NCBI GenBank assembly: GCA_963811605.1
Contig: CAWESA010000010.1
Coordinates: 1,054,001-1,118,000 of the forward strand
Direction: 5' to 3'
Origin: CAVQLX01 sp963811605
Lineage (GTDB): Bacteria; Desulfobacterota; Binatia; DP-6
DNA length: 64,000 nucleotides
The notes under the pieces were generated by a model. The model was not told the DNA's origin. It saw only the letters and a program-made list of their open reading frames with translations, and searched no databases. The translations under genes and the position numbers were made by a program. How positions within the stretch are numbered: position 1 is the stretch's first letter; the number at the start of each line of letters is the position of its first letter. Positions 26,773-34,524 of the stretch are shown piece after piece.

Positions 26773-27483
26773 ATGAAGGGCAGAGACGCGGCGGGGTGTG
26801 CAGTCCTCATGGCGGGCGTCCTGCTCGCCGCCAGCGCGCACCCGATCGTGCAGAGCAAGTGCGTCGCGGGCAAGAACAAGTGCATGTCGCAGCAGGCCGG
26901 CTCGCTGCTGAAGTGCGAGCAGAAGGCCGAGATGCCGAGCGACAAGCCGGTCGAGCCCGATCTCGCGAAGTGCCGCGCCAAGGCGACGACGAAGTTCGAC
27001 GGCGACGGGATCGCGTCGAAGAGCTGCTTCGGCAAGCTCGAGGGCAAGAGTCCCAACGACTGCGTCACGACCGGTGACACATTGACCGCCGAGCTGCTGA
27101 TCGACGGCTGCGTCGGGCAGATCGTCGATGCCATCGATCCGGGCGCGATCGACAAGTCGAAATGCGGCGTCGCCAAGAAGAAGTGCGCCTCGAAGAAGCT
27201 GAAGTCGCTGCTCAAGTGCTACGCGAAGGCGCAGAAGCCCGGCAAGCCGGTGGACACCTCGGAGCTCGACGACTGCCTGGCGACGGCGATGGCGAAGTTC
27301 GACGGCGGCGCCAAGCCCGACAAGGGCTGCTTCGCGAAGCTCGAGGCCAAGCGCGACAACGACTGTCAGCCGCCGACGGGCAACAGCGCGGAGGTCGAGG
27401 CGGTCATCGACTCGTGCTCGGGCGCCTTCGTGGCCTTCGTGGAAGCGACCGGTCCGGCCGAGTCCACCACCGCGGCGCCGTAG
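26773..27483 (+). CDS. Secreted paired Lys/Cys-repeat protein
   Basis: A 236-residue protein with an excellent ribosome binding site (AAGGAGGAGG, 5 bases before ATG). After a signal peptide (about 1-22) it has only the two-repeat Lys/Cys domain: KCVAGKNKCMSQQ, LLKCEQKAEMP, KSCFGKLE, NDC, then KCGVAKKKCASKK, LLKCYAKAQKP, KGCFAKLE, NDC. The order and spacing of the Cys follow the N-terminal half of the protein upstream closely. It ends in a short ESTTAAP tail where the longer homologue has its Thr linker, so it looks like a single-domain version of the same module. The even Cys pattern and high Lys content suggest a disulfide-stabilised, cationic extracellular domain; ligand unknown. Confidence 0.75.
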   Translation: MKGRDAAGCAVLMAGVLLAASAHPIVQSKCVAGKNKCMSQQAGSLLKCEQKAEMPSDKPVEPDLAKCRAKATTKFDGDGIASKSCFGKLEGKSPNDCVTTGDTLTAELLIDGCVGQIVDAIDPGAIDKSKCGVAKKKCASKKLKSLLKCYAKAQKPGKPVDTSELDDCLATAMAKFDGGAKPDKGCFAKLEAKRDNDCQPPTGNSAEVEAVIDSCSGAFVAFVEATGPAESTTAAP

Positions 27484-27560
27484 CGCACACCACCCGTCGA
27501 CGCGCGGGCCCGGCACGTTCATCTTCAGTGAGCGAGCCAGGCCGGGCCCCTTTCGACGCG

Positions 27561-27595
27561 GAAGCCCCCGGGTCTCCTCGAGGTCCGGGGGCTTC
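27561..27595 (+). terminator. Hairpin after the third family member
   Basis: Stem GAAGCCCCCGG / CCGGGGGCTTC (11 bp, perfect) around a 13-base loop containing CTCGAG. No T-run follows. It shares the CCCCCGG core with the hairpins at 24686 and 26631. Confidence 0.6.
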
Positions 27596-27756
27596 GCACA
27601 TGCGCGGACGTCGCCACCCACCGAGCACAGCGCAAATGGCTGGCGCGTTACTTGCGAGGCTTCGTGGGTTCACGGCGATCGGCGCTCCGATCCATGCAGT
27701 CCCGCAAGAATCGGCCTGCCGAGCGCGCAACCCCGTCGCACGAGAACGCCCGAGTC

Positions 27757-29790
27757 ATGCACCTCCGCCCCCTGCCGCTTATCCTTGCGACCCTCGTACT
27801 CACCAGCCCGCTCCTCGGCGCCGGATTGCCCCCCGGATTCCAGTCGGCAACCATCGCCACCGGGCTCTCGCAGCCCGCGGCCCTGGGCTTCGCGCCCGAC
27901 GGGCGTCTGTTCGTCGCCGAGAAGACGGGAAGGCTGCGCCTGATCGAGAACGGTGCACTCCTTCCGACCCCCTTTCTCGACGCCAACGATCTGGTCCAGC
28001 CGCCCCAGACGTTCGACATCTACTCGGAGCGGGGTCTGCTGGGCGTGGCGGTGGATCCTTCTTTCCCGGACGTCCCGTACGTCTACATCTACTACTCGGT
28101 GTGCAAGGTGCAGGGCGCCGACTCGTGCGCCGTCGCCAATAACCGAGTGGCGCGCGTCAGCGCCGGCTACCAGGGTGATCCGGACCGGGCCGATCCCGCC
28201 AGCCAGGTGGTGCTGCTCGACGACATCGACTCCGACACCGGCATCCACAACGGCGGGTGGGTCGGCATCGGGCCGGTGGACGGCAAGCTCTACGTCTCGG
28301 TGGGCGACAGCGGCACCGGAGGAGCCAAGTCGCAGGACCTGTCGTCACTCAACGGCAAGGTGCTGCGGCTCGAGCGCAACGGCGGGGTGCCGTTCGACAA
28401 CCCGTTCGTCGGGCTGTTCGGCGCCCGGCCCGAGGTGTTCGCGCTCGGCTTCCGCAATCCGTGGCGGTGCCGGTTCCATCCCGACGGCCGGTTCTTCTGC
28501 GGCGATGTGGGTCAGGCGGATTGGGAAGAGCTCGACTGGGTCGTCGCGGGAGCCAACTACGGCTGGCCCACGACCGAGGGCGACTTCGACGGCGCGGCAT
28601 TCCCGCAGTTCGTCCGACCCATCTATGCCTACGACCACAGCGCGGGCGGCTCGATCACCGCGGGCGCGTTCGGCTCGGAGACCAGCTTCCCCGCCGACTA
28701 CCAGCAGAGCTACTTCTTCGGCGACTACTCCTGGCGCTGGATCAGGCGCGCCACCCTGGGAGCCGACGGCATCACGGTGACCTCGGTCACCGATTTCCAG
28801 AACCCGTCCAGCTACGTCACCGATCTCGTGGGAGGGCCCGACGGCGCGCTCTACGCCACCGACATCGTCGGCGGAACGGTGCAACGCATCTCGGCCATCG
28901 GCTCCAACCGGCCGCCGGTCGCGCGCGCCACCGCGACGCCGTTGCAGGGCGCGCCGTCGCTCACCGTGCAGTTCTCCGGCGCCGGCTCGGCCGATCCCGA
29001 CGGCGATCCGATCACCATGCTGTGGAACTTCGGCGACGGGAGCCCGACCTCGACCGACACCGCGCCGCAGCACGTCTACACCCAGCCGGGAGGCTACGCG
29101 GCCACGCTCACCGTCAGCGACGGCCGGGCGCCCACGCCGGGAACCGACATGGTGACCCTCCCGATCACCGTCGGCACGCCGCCGGTCGTGACCATCTCCC
29201 AGCCCGACCCGAATCTCCTGTTCCAGGGCGGCCAGACCATCGACCTGGCGGGCAGCGCCACCGACGCGGAGGACGGCGCGCTGCCGGCGTCCGCGTTGCA
29301 CTGGGAGATCCGCTTCAAGCACGCCGACCACTGGCATCCCTTCCTGAACGACCTGCCCGGCTCGCCCCAGTCGTTCGTCACCGCGACCGCGGGACATACC
29401 GAGACCGACGTGAGCTACTGGGTCATCCTGCGGGCCACCGACTCCTCCCGGCTCACCGGAGAGACCGAGCTCTTCGTGCAGCCAACGCTGGTCTCGCTGC
29501 GGCTCGAGACGAGCCCGCCGGGGCTGCAGGTGACGCTCGACGGACAGCCGGTGACGACACCGATCGACGTCCCCGGCATCGTGGGGATCGTGCGCACCAT
29601 CGGCGCGCCGTCTCCGCAGGGATCGAACGGGTTCGCGAGCTGGTCGGACGGCGGCGTGCAGGTGCACACCATCAGCACACCGGCGGGCGGCGGCACCTAT
29701 ACCGCCTTCTTCAGCGGCCCGACCCCCCGACCACCACGATCCCCACCACCACATCGTCCTCGACGACCACGACCACCGACCCGGCGGTGA
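27757..29790 (+). CDS. Secreted glucose/sorbosone dehydrogenase-like beta-propeller with PKD domain
   Basis: A 677-residue frame. A signal peptide (MHLRPLPLILATLVLTSPLLGAG) is followed by a six-bladed PQQ-dependent sugar dehydrogenase-like propeller: GLSQPAALGFAPDGRLFVAEKTGRLRL, ERGLLGVAVDPSF, DTGIHNGGWVGIGPVDGKLYVSVGDSG, FRNPWRCRFHPDG, DVGQADWEELDWV, ANYGWP. Then comes a PKD-type domain (about 390-470; FGDGSPTSTDTAPQHVYTQPGGYAATLTV) and further beta domains. Members oxidise sugars with PQQ, though many are of unknown activity. The last 20 or so residues (PRPPRSPPPHRPRR) are nonsense: at a C6 tract (29723-29728) the natural continuation moves into the next frame as a Thr linker and a further domain. 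I chose ATG 27757 because it starts the signal peptide. Confidence 0.8.
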   Translation: MHLRPLPLILATLVLTSPLLGAGLPPGFQSATIATGLSQPAALGFAPDGRLFVAEKTGRLRLIENGALLPTPFLDANDLVQPPQTFDIYSERGLLGVAVDPSFPDVPYVYIYYSVCKVQGADSCAVANNRVARVSAGYQGDPDRADPASQVVLLDDIDSDTGIHNGGWVGIGPVDGKLYVSVGDSGTGGAKSQDLSSLNGKVLRLERNGGVPFDNPFVGLFGARPEVFALGFRNPWRCRFHPDGRFFCGDVGQADWEELDWVVAGANYGWPTTEGDFDGAAFPQFVRPIYAYDHSAGGSITAGAFGSETSFPADYQQSYFFGDYSWRWIRRATLGADGITVTSVTDFQNPSSYVTDLVGGPDGALYATDIVGGTVQRISAIGSNRPPVARATATPLQGAPSLTVQFSGAGSADPDGDPITMLWNFGDGSPTSTDTAPQHVYTQPGGYAATLTVSDGRAPTPGTDMVTLPITVGTPPVVTISQPDPNLLFQGGQTIDLAGSATDAEDGALPASALHWEIRFKHADHWHPFLNDLPGSPQSFVTATAGHTETDVSYWVILRATDSSRLTGETELFVQPTLVSLRLETSPPGLQVTLDGQPVTTPIDVPGIVGIVRTIGAPSPQGSNGFASWSDGGVQVHTISTPAGGGTYTAFFSGPTPRPPRSPPPHRPRRPRPPTRR

Positions 29791-30443
29791 CCACCACCAC
29801 GAGCCCGGATGCGACGACCACGTCCACCTCGACGACCACGGAGCCCACCACCACGACGTCGACCACCGAGGTCCCGGAGACGACCGTCATCACCTCGTCG
29901 TCCACCACCAGCTCGTCGCCGGCGAGCACGCTGGAGCCCACGACCACCATCGAGACCACCACCACCACGACCGCGCCGCCGCCCAGATCGACCACGACCG
30001 TCGTGCCACCGCGATGCGACCCGTCGGGCGCACCCGAAGCCGTGACCTGCCGCCTCGAAGTGCTGCGGGAGGACGTGGTCTCCGTGGCCACGGACTTCGG
30101 TCCCCTGGCGGCGAGCATCAAGTCTCGACTCCGCTACGCGGCCGCGCGCGTCGAACACGCCAACGCGGTCTGTGCCGCCGGTCGCCCGGCGCGGGCGCGG
30201 GCCATCCTCCGCGGGGCGATCCGTCGCGTCGAGGTCGCCTTCGACCGGGTGCGCGCACGTTCGCGGCGCAACCAGATCTCACCCGAGGTCGCCGCGCCAC
30301 TGCTGTCCCGGCTCGAGACGATGGCGACCGACCTCAAGAGCCTCCGCGAGGGGCTCGATTGCCCGCTGGCGACGCGCGGGCGACACGCTCAGCGCCGCGC
30401 CGCCGCACCGGATTCCGGCGGACGGATCACGACCATCGAGTAG
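29727..30443 (+). other. Out-of-frame Thr linker and helical C-terminal domain of the propeller protein
   Basis: In the frame starting at 29727 the sequence runs PTTTIPTTTSSSTTTTTDP through a long Thr linker and then a Cys-containing helical domain (RCDPSGAPEAVTCRLEVL, KSRLRYAAARVEHANAVC, LLSRLETMATDLKSLREGLDC) to a TAG at 30443. This is plainly coding and plainly belongs to the protein upstream, which runs to FFSGPT in another frame. One extra C in the C6 tract at 29723-29728 would join the two into about 895 residues. Either the tract varies in length in the cell, or the ribosome slips, or the assembly has an indel. Its end overlaps the convergent gene at 30389 by 55 bp. Confidence 0.7.
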
Positions 30444-31447
30444 GTGTTCGGCATCACCATCCGCGGGTTGCCGCTGCCGTCGGCCGCCACGGCCCACGTG
30501 TCCGTGGCCGCCGTGCCGGCGGCCGCCGCCGGCAGCGCGTAGAGCACGGCCGTGTCGTCGAGCCACTCGACCTGGTCGTCCACGCTGCGACGCTCGGCGA
30601 GGGGCCAGTCCTCGAGCGTGTCGAGCCGCAGCACCGACAGGCGCCACGTCACCGCCCCGAGCCCCCCTCCCTCGCGCCGCTTGAACGCGATCCGGCCGCC
30701 GTCCGGTGACAGCGACGGACACTCGACGTCGGCGCGCAGGACTCGCGCCCGGCGCTCGAGCACGTCGCCTTCGATGAGGTACTGGCGGCCCGACGTCGAC
30801 AGGGTGGCATAGAAGCGCGCACCATCGCGGGTGAAGGTCACGCCCCAGAAGTTGAAGTCGACGCCCTGGATGGGCTGGCCGTCGCGCAGCACGGTGAACC
30901 GCTCCAGGTCCGGCACCACGACATCGCCGGTCGCGACGTCCACGATGCTGGTCCGGGTCGAGAAGTCGCCCGAGGAATACGAGTGGCCCGACTCGAACAC
31001 CGTCATCGCGGCCAACCTGCCGTCGGGCGAGACCCGCGCGCGACTCGGAACCCCGGAGAGGGGCAGCGTGTGACGCGGCTGGAAGTCGGCGTCGAAGAGG
31101 ATCGCCTCGTAGGTGGTGAAGACGCCGCGCCGCGCGGTGAGACAGACGCCATGTCCCGCCGCGACGTCGAGCCGATCGCAGCGCAACGGCGTGACCGTCT
31201 CCGACGAAGCGGCGGCGCCCAGGTCCGCGGTGACCAGCCGCCCGTAGACGTCTCCCGGGCCGGTGTAGCGGAAGGCCACGGGCGGGCGCGGGAGCGGAGC
31301 GGACGGGACATCGGCCGGAAGCGTCGGTGGCGCGGCCACCGGCGCGGCAGGTGTCTCCGCCGCGGAGCGGGCGCGCAGCACGTAGAACGCCGGGACGGCG
31401 ACGCTCGCCAGGGCGAGGAGCACGAACGCGAGAACCCGTGCTCTCAT
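30389..31447 (-). CDS. TolB-like periplasmic beta-propeller protein
   Basis: A 352-residue protein anchored or exported by an N-terminal hydrophobic segment (MRARVLAFVLLALASVAVPAFYVL), followed by a Pro/Ala-rich spacer and WD40/TolB-type blades (SRARVSPDGRLAAMTVFESG, WGVTFTRDGARFYATLS, CPSLSPDGGRIAFKRREGG). The repeated 'SPDG' turn is typical of TolB propellers. Its ATG overlaps the stop of the MFS gene upstream (ATGA), so the two are translationally coupled and probably act together; a propeller that monitors or assists a transporter is conceivable but unproven. Confidence 0.7.
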   Translation of the reverse strand: MRARVLAFVLLALASVAVPAFYVLRARSAAETPAAPVAAPPTLPADVPSAPLPRPPVAFRYTGPGDVYGRLVTADLGAAASSETVTPLRCDRLDVAAGHGVCLTARRGVFTTYEAILFDADFQPRHTLPLSGVPSRARVSPDGRLAAMTVFESGHSYSSGDFSTRTSIVDVATGDVVVPDLERFTVLRDGQPIQGVDFNFWGVTFTRDGARFYATLSTSGRQYLIEGDVLERRARVLRADVECPSLSPDGGRIAFKRREGGGLGAVTWRLSVLRLDTLEDWPLAERRSVDDQVEWLDDTAVLYALPAAAAGTAATDTWAVAADGSGNPRMVMPNTYSMVVIRPPESGAAARR

Positions 31448-32700
31448 GGATGGACGGGCGCGCCGCGCCCGCGGACGGCTGCCGCCGTCGCCGCGATGGC
31501 CAGCCCCAGCCCGAGCCCGAATGCGAGCACCGCGCGCTCGGGGCCGCCCCAGCTCCACAGGGCGCCGAAGACGACGGCCGCCACGAGGCGGGCGAGCGCC
31601 ACCGCGGTGGTGAGGAGCGCGATCCCGCTGCCGACGTGCGACGGCGGGAGCGTCCCGCCGGCGAGCGCCATCAGCACGCCATCGGTGGCGGCATAGTACG
31701 CCCCGAGGAGCACGAGGCAGCCAGCGATGGCCGCCAGGCCGGGTGCGGGCAGCAGGAGGACCCCGTAGGCGCTCAGCAGGAGCACGTAGCCGGCGAGGAA
31801 CGTCCGGTGCCGCCCGTAGCGATCCGCCAGCCGCCCAGCCGGGATCGCGAGCGCGAGGAAGACGAACGACGTCCCGACGTAGAGGAGGGGAAAGAAGCGC
31901 GCGTCGAGATCCGAGCGCCGCTGCAGCGTCAGATAGACGAAGGCGTCGCCGATCGTGACCAGGGCGAGCGCGGTGCCGGCGAGGACCAGGATGCGGAAGT
32001 CCGGCCGGCCGAGCAGCCCCAGCGCGGAGCGCAGCGACACGTCCTCCCGCCACCCGGGGAGAGCGGGCCGGGGCGCGCGGTTCTGCACGAAGAGCACCAG
32101 GACGCCGAGCCCGAGCGCGGCGGCGCAGAAGCTGGCCAGGAAGACGGCGTCGTAACGTCCCGGCACCGCGGCGAGAAGCGCGAAGGCGACGATCGGCCCG
32201 AGCAGCGCACCGGTGGTGTCGAGCGCGCGATGCACGCCGAACGCCTCGCCGAGCTGCGACCGGCGCGAGCTGAGCGCGATCAGCGCATCGCGCGGCACCA
32301 CGCGGACGCCCTTCCCGACCCGATCGAGGAGCAGCGACCCGACCACCGGCACGGGCGCGGTCGGCGCGACGAAGAGAACCAGCTTGCACACGGCCGCCAG
32401 GGCGTAGCCGGCGAACGCCGCCTCCTTGTGCCGGCCGTGCCGATCGGCGGCGAGGCCCGACACCGTGCGGAGGAGCGCCGTGACGCCCTGGTAGAGCCCG
32501 TCGACGAGACCGAACTGCAGCGCGGTGAGACCGAGGACGGCGGTGAGGTAGATGGGCGCCACCGCGGTGATCATCTCGGACGAGACGTCGGTGAACATGC
32601 TCGTGAAGCCGAGGAAGGCCACGTTCGGGTCGACGCGCCGCCAGACGGCGAGTGTCGGCGCCGCGGCGGGCTCGGGCGCGTCACGTCCTGAGAGGTACAC
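31444..32700 (-). CDS. MFS transporter
   Basis: A 418-residue major facilitator with 12 helices. Motif A appears in both halves, as GLAADRHGRHKEAAF and GRLADRYGRHRTF. The N-terminal section TSMFTDVSSEMITAVAPIYL resembles the branch containing EmrB-unrelated, YfiS-like transporters annotated as multidrug or sugar-phosphate exporters. Substrate unknown. Coupled by a 4-base overlap to the TolB-like gene downstream. Confidence 0.8.
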   Translation of the reverse strand: MYLSGRDAPEPAAAPTLAVWRRVDPNVAFLGFTSMFTDVSSEMITAVAPIYLTAVLGLTALQFGLVDGLYQGVTALLRTVSGLAADRHGRHKEAAFAGYALAAVCKLVLFVAPTAPVPVVGSLLLDRVGKGVRVVPRDALIALSSRRSQLGEAFGVHRALDTTGALLGPIVAFALLAAVPGRYDAVFLASFCAAALGLGVLVLFVQNRAPRPALPGWREDVSLRSALGLLGRPDFRILVLAGTALALVTIGDAFVYLTLQRRSDLDARFFPLLYVGTSFVFLALAIPAGRLADRYGRHRTFLAGYVLLLSAYGVLLLPAPGLAAIAGCLVLLGAYYAATDGVLMALAGGTLPPSHVGSGIALLTTAVALARLVAAVVFGALWSWGGPERAVLAFGLGLGLAIAATAAAVRGRGAPVHP

Positions 32701-32736
32701 GAGGCGCGGCTACACTGGGGACCGGCGTCCGGCGCG

Positions 32737-33294
32737 TCAAGCGGGCTGGCCGCTGATGGCTTCCAGGAGTCCCGCGCCGACGCCGAACACGACGGCGAGC
32801 AGGACGAACACCGCCACGTACGCGACGAAGCCCAGGACCGCCACGAGCACGGCACGCCCGGTGCTCTGGAAGTCGAGGGCCTGGCGCACGGCGATGACCA
32901 TCGCGACCAGCATCCAGAGATTGGTGACGATGGCGACGACGGCGGCAAGCACGGGGATGACGGCCAGCACGATCAGGATACCCGGCGCCGCCGAGAAGCC
33001 CGTCGTGCGCACGACCTGGCCGACGTCGGCCTCGGTGCCGGGCTCCGGAAGGAGCTTGGTCCCCACCAGCCACACCATGTAGGCCCAGATGAACCAGGCC
33101 ACGAGCGCCCCGATCGTGGCGATCACGATGCCGTGCGTTCCGTTCTGATCGGCGGTGGCGATGCCGGCGGCGACCGCGGACAGCGCGACCACCAGGACGG
33201 CCTGACCGGTGGACGAGGCATCGGCCTCGACCTCCTCGTAGGTGGCGGCGTCGAGTCGCGCCGCTCCCAGCAAGCGATCGACGAAGCGAGCCAT
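32737..33294 (-). CDS. YIP1-family membrane protein
   Basis: A 185-residue protein with a short N-terminal amphipathic segment (MARFVDRLLGAARLDAATYEEVEADASS) and five hydrophobic helices, the layout of bacterial Yip1-domain proteins. The start is fixed by AGGAGGGTTC just before ATG. Members have no known reaction; eukaryotic relatives shape membranes in vesicle traffic. Monocistronic by its position, divergent from the thioredoxin-like gene. Confidence 0.6.
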   Translation of the reverse strand: MARFVDRLLGAARLDAATYEEVEADASSTGQAVLVVALSAVAAGIATADQNGTHGIVIATIGALVAWFIWAYMVWLVGTKLLPEPGTEADVGQVVRTTGFSAAPGILIVLAVIPVLAAVVAIVTNLWMLVAMVIAVRQALDFQSTGRAVLVAVLGFVAYVAVFVLLAVVFGVGAGLLEAISGQPA

Positions 33295-33392
33295 GAACCC
33301 TCCTATCGCAAGGGCGCGGGTCGTCACAGCCCACCGGGCCGGCCCCTCCGGATGCCTTGCCCCGGTCCGGCAGTCGGGGCTAGGAAGCGCGC

Positions 33393-33719
33393 ATGCACGT
33401 CACCATGGTCAAGAAGCGGCTCCGGGACGGCTCCGACTGCCGCAAGTGCGCCGAAGCAACCGAGCACCTCCGATCGCGCGGCCTGCTCGACCGGATCGAC
33501 GAGGTGGTGTGGGCGCTGGAGGGCGATCCGCAGAGCCCGGGCATGGTGCTGGGAACGCGCCTCGGGGTCGAGCGGGCGCCCTTCTTCGTGGTGCGGGACG
33601 AGGCCGGCGAGCAGGTCTACACCAGCGTCCTCCAGCTGGTGCGCGACCGTTTCGGCCAGGGCGTCAGCACGCTCGAGCAGGCGCGGGCCGTCGATCCCGA
33701 CGACGTGGGAGGAATCTAG
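33393..33719 (+). CDS. Thioredoxin/glutaredoxin-like small protein
   Basis: A 108-residue protein with a CRKC pair at residues 16-19 near the start of the first helix, where glutaredoxins and thioredoxins carry their redox-active CxxC. The segment VERAPFFVVRDEAGEQVY includes the cis-proline-like 'APFF' strand of the thioredoxin fold. It is convergent with cysH, only 7 bp apart; APS reductases need a thioredoxin-type reductant, so a functional link is possible, although the opposite strands argue against an operon. Confidence 0.6.
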   Translation: MHVTMVKKRLRDGSDCRKCAEATEHLRSRGLLDRIDEVVWALEGDPQSPGMVLGTRLGVERAPFFVVRDEAGEQVYTSVLQLVRDRFGQGVSTLEQARAVDPDDVGGI

Positions 33720-33726
33720 ACCGGAC

Positions 33727-34455
33727 TCACTTCACGTTGCCGGCGTGGAGACCGCACTCCTTCATGGTCTCCTCTTCCCACCACCAGCGTCCGGCACGCT
33801 CGTGCTCGCCCGGGTTGGTCGGGCGGGTACACGGCTCGCACCCGATCGACACGAAGCCGCGCTCGTGCAGCGCGTTGTAGGGCGTTCCGTGCGCGCGGAT
33901 GTAGGCCCACACCTGCTTCGAGGTCCAATTGGCCAGCGGGTTGAACTTGATCAGCGGGCGCTCGGGCGATCCGAAGGTGGGATCGAGCTGCACGACCGGC
34001 ACCTCGGCACGCGTTCCCGGGCTCTGATCCTTCCGCTGTCCGGTGACCCAGGCCTTGAGCGGCCGGAGCGCGCGGACCAGCGGCTCGACCTTGCGGACGC
34101 CACAGCACTCCTTGTGGCCATCCTTGTAGAACGAGAACAGGCCCTTCTCGTGCACCAGCTTCTGCACCGCTTCGGGCTGGGGGAAATAGGTGTCGACCGG
34201 GAGCTCGTAGTGTGTCCGGACCTTCTCCAGGAACTGGTAGGTCTCGGGATGGAGCCGTCCCGTATCGAGCGAGAACACGCGGAAGCGGCCACCGAACTTC
34301 TTGGCCATGTCGACCAGGACGACGTCCTCGGCGCCGCTGAAGGAGATGGCCAGGTCGCCACCGTAGTGCTCGATGGCCAGCCCGATGATTTCCTGCGGGT
34401 CCTTGCCGGCGTAGTCGGCGGCTACCGCGGCCAGGTTCTTCTCGTCCAGTGCCAT
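33727..34455 (-). CDS. cysH: Adenylyl-sulfate (APS) reductase, CysH family
   Basis: A 242-residue enzyme of assimilatory sulfate reduction, converting APS to sulfite and AMP. The PP-loop is SFSGAEDVVLVDMA (38-51). Four iron-sulfur cysteines are present as Cys117-Cys118 (ECCGVRK) and Cys206-Cys209 (GCEPC), which marks the [4Fe-4S] APS-type enzyme rather than the PAPS-type. The catalytic Cys234 lies in the C-terminal KECGLH motif. So all expected residues are intact. It stands alone, without cysD/cysN or sulfite reductase genes nearby. Confidence 0.92.
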   Translation of the reverse strand: MALDEKNLAAVAADYAGKDPQEIIGLAIEHYGGDLAISFSGAEDVVLVDMAKKFGGRFRVFSLDTGRLHPETYQFLEKVRTHYELPVDTYFPQPEAVQKLVHEKGLFSFYKDGHKECCGVRKVEPLVRALRPLKAWVTGQRKDQSPGTRAEVPVVQLDPTFGSPERPLIKFNPLANWTSKQVWAYIRAHGTPYNALHERGFVSIGCEPCTRPTNPGEHERAGRWWWEEETMKECGLHAGNVK

Positions 34456-34524
34456 TTCGCGCCCCCCGGGATCGTCTGCGTACGTGGAGTGGGGCCTTGA
34501 GGTACTGTGCCGGACCCGCGTGCG

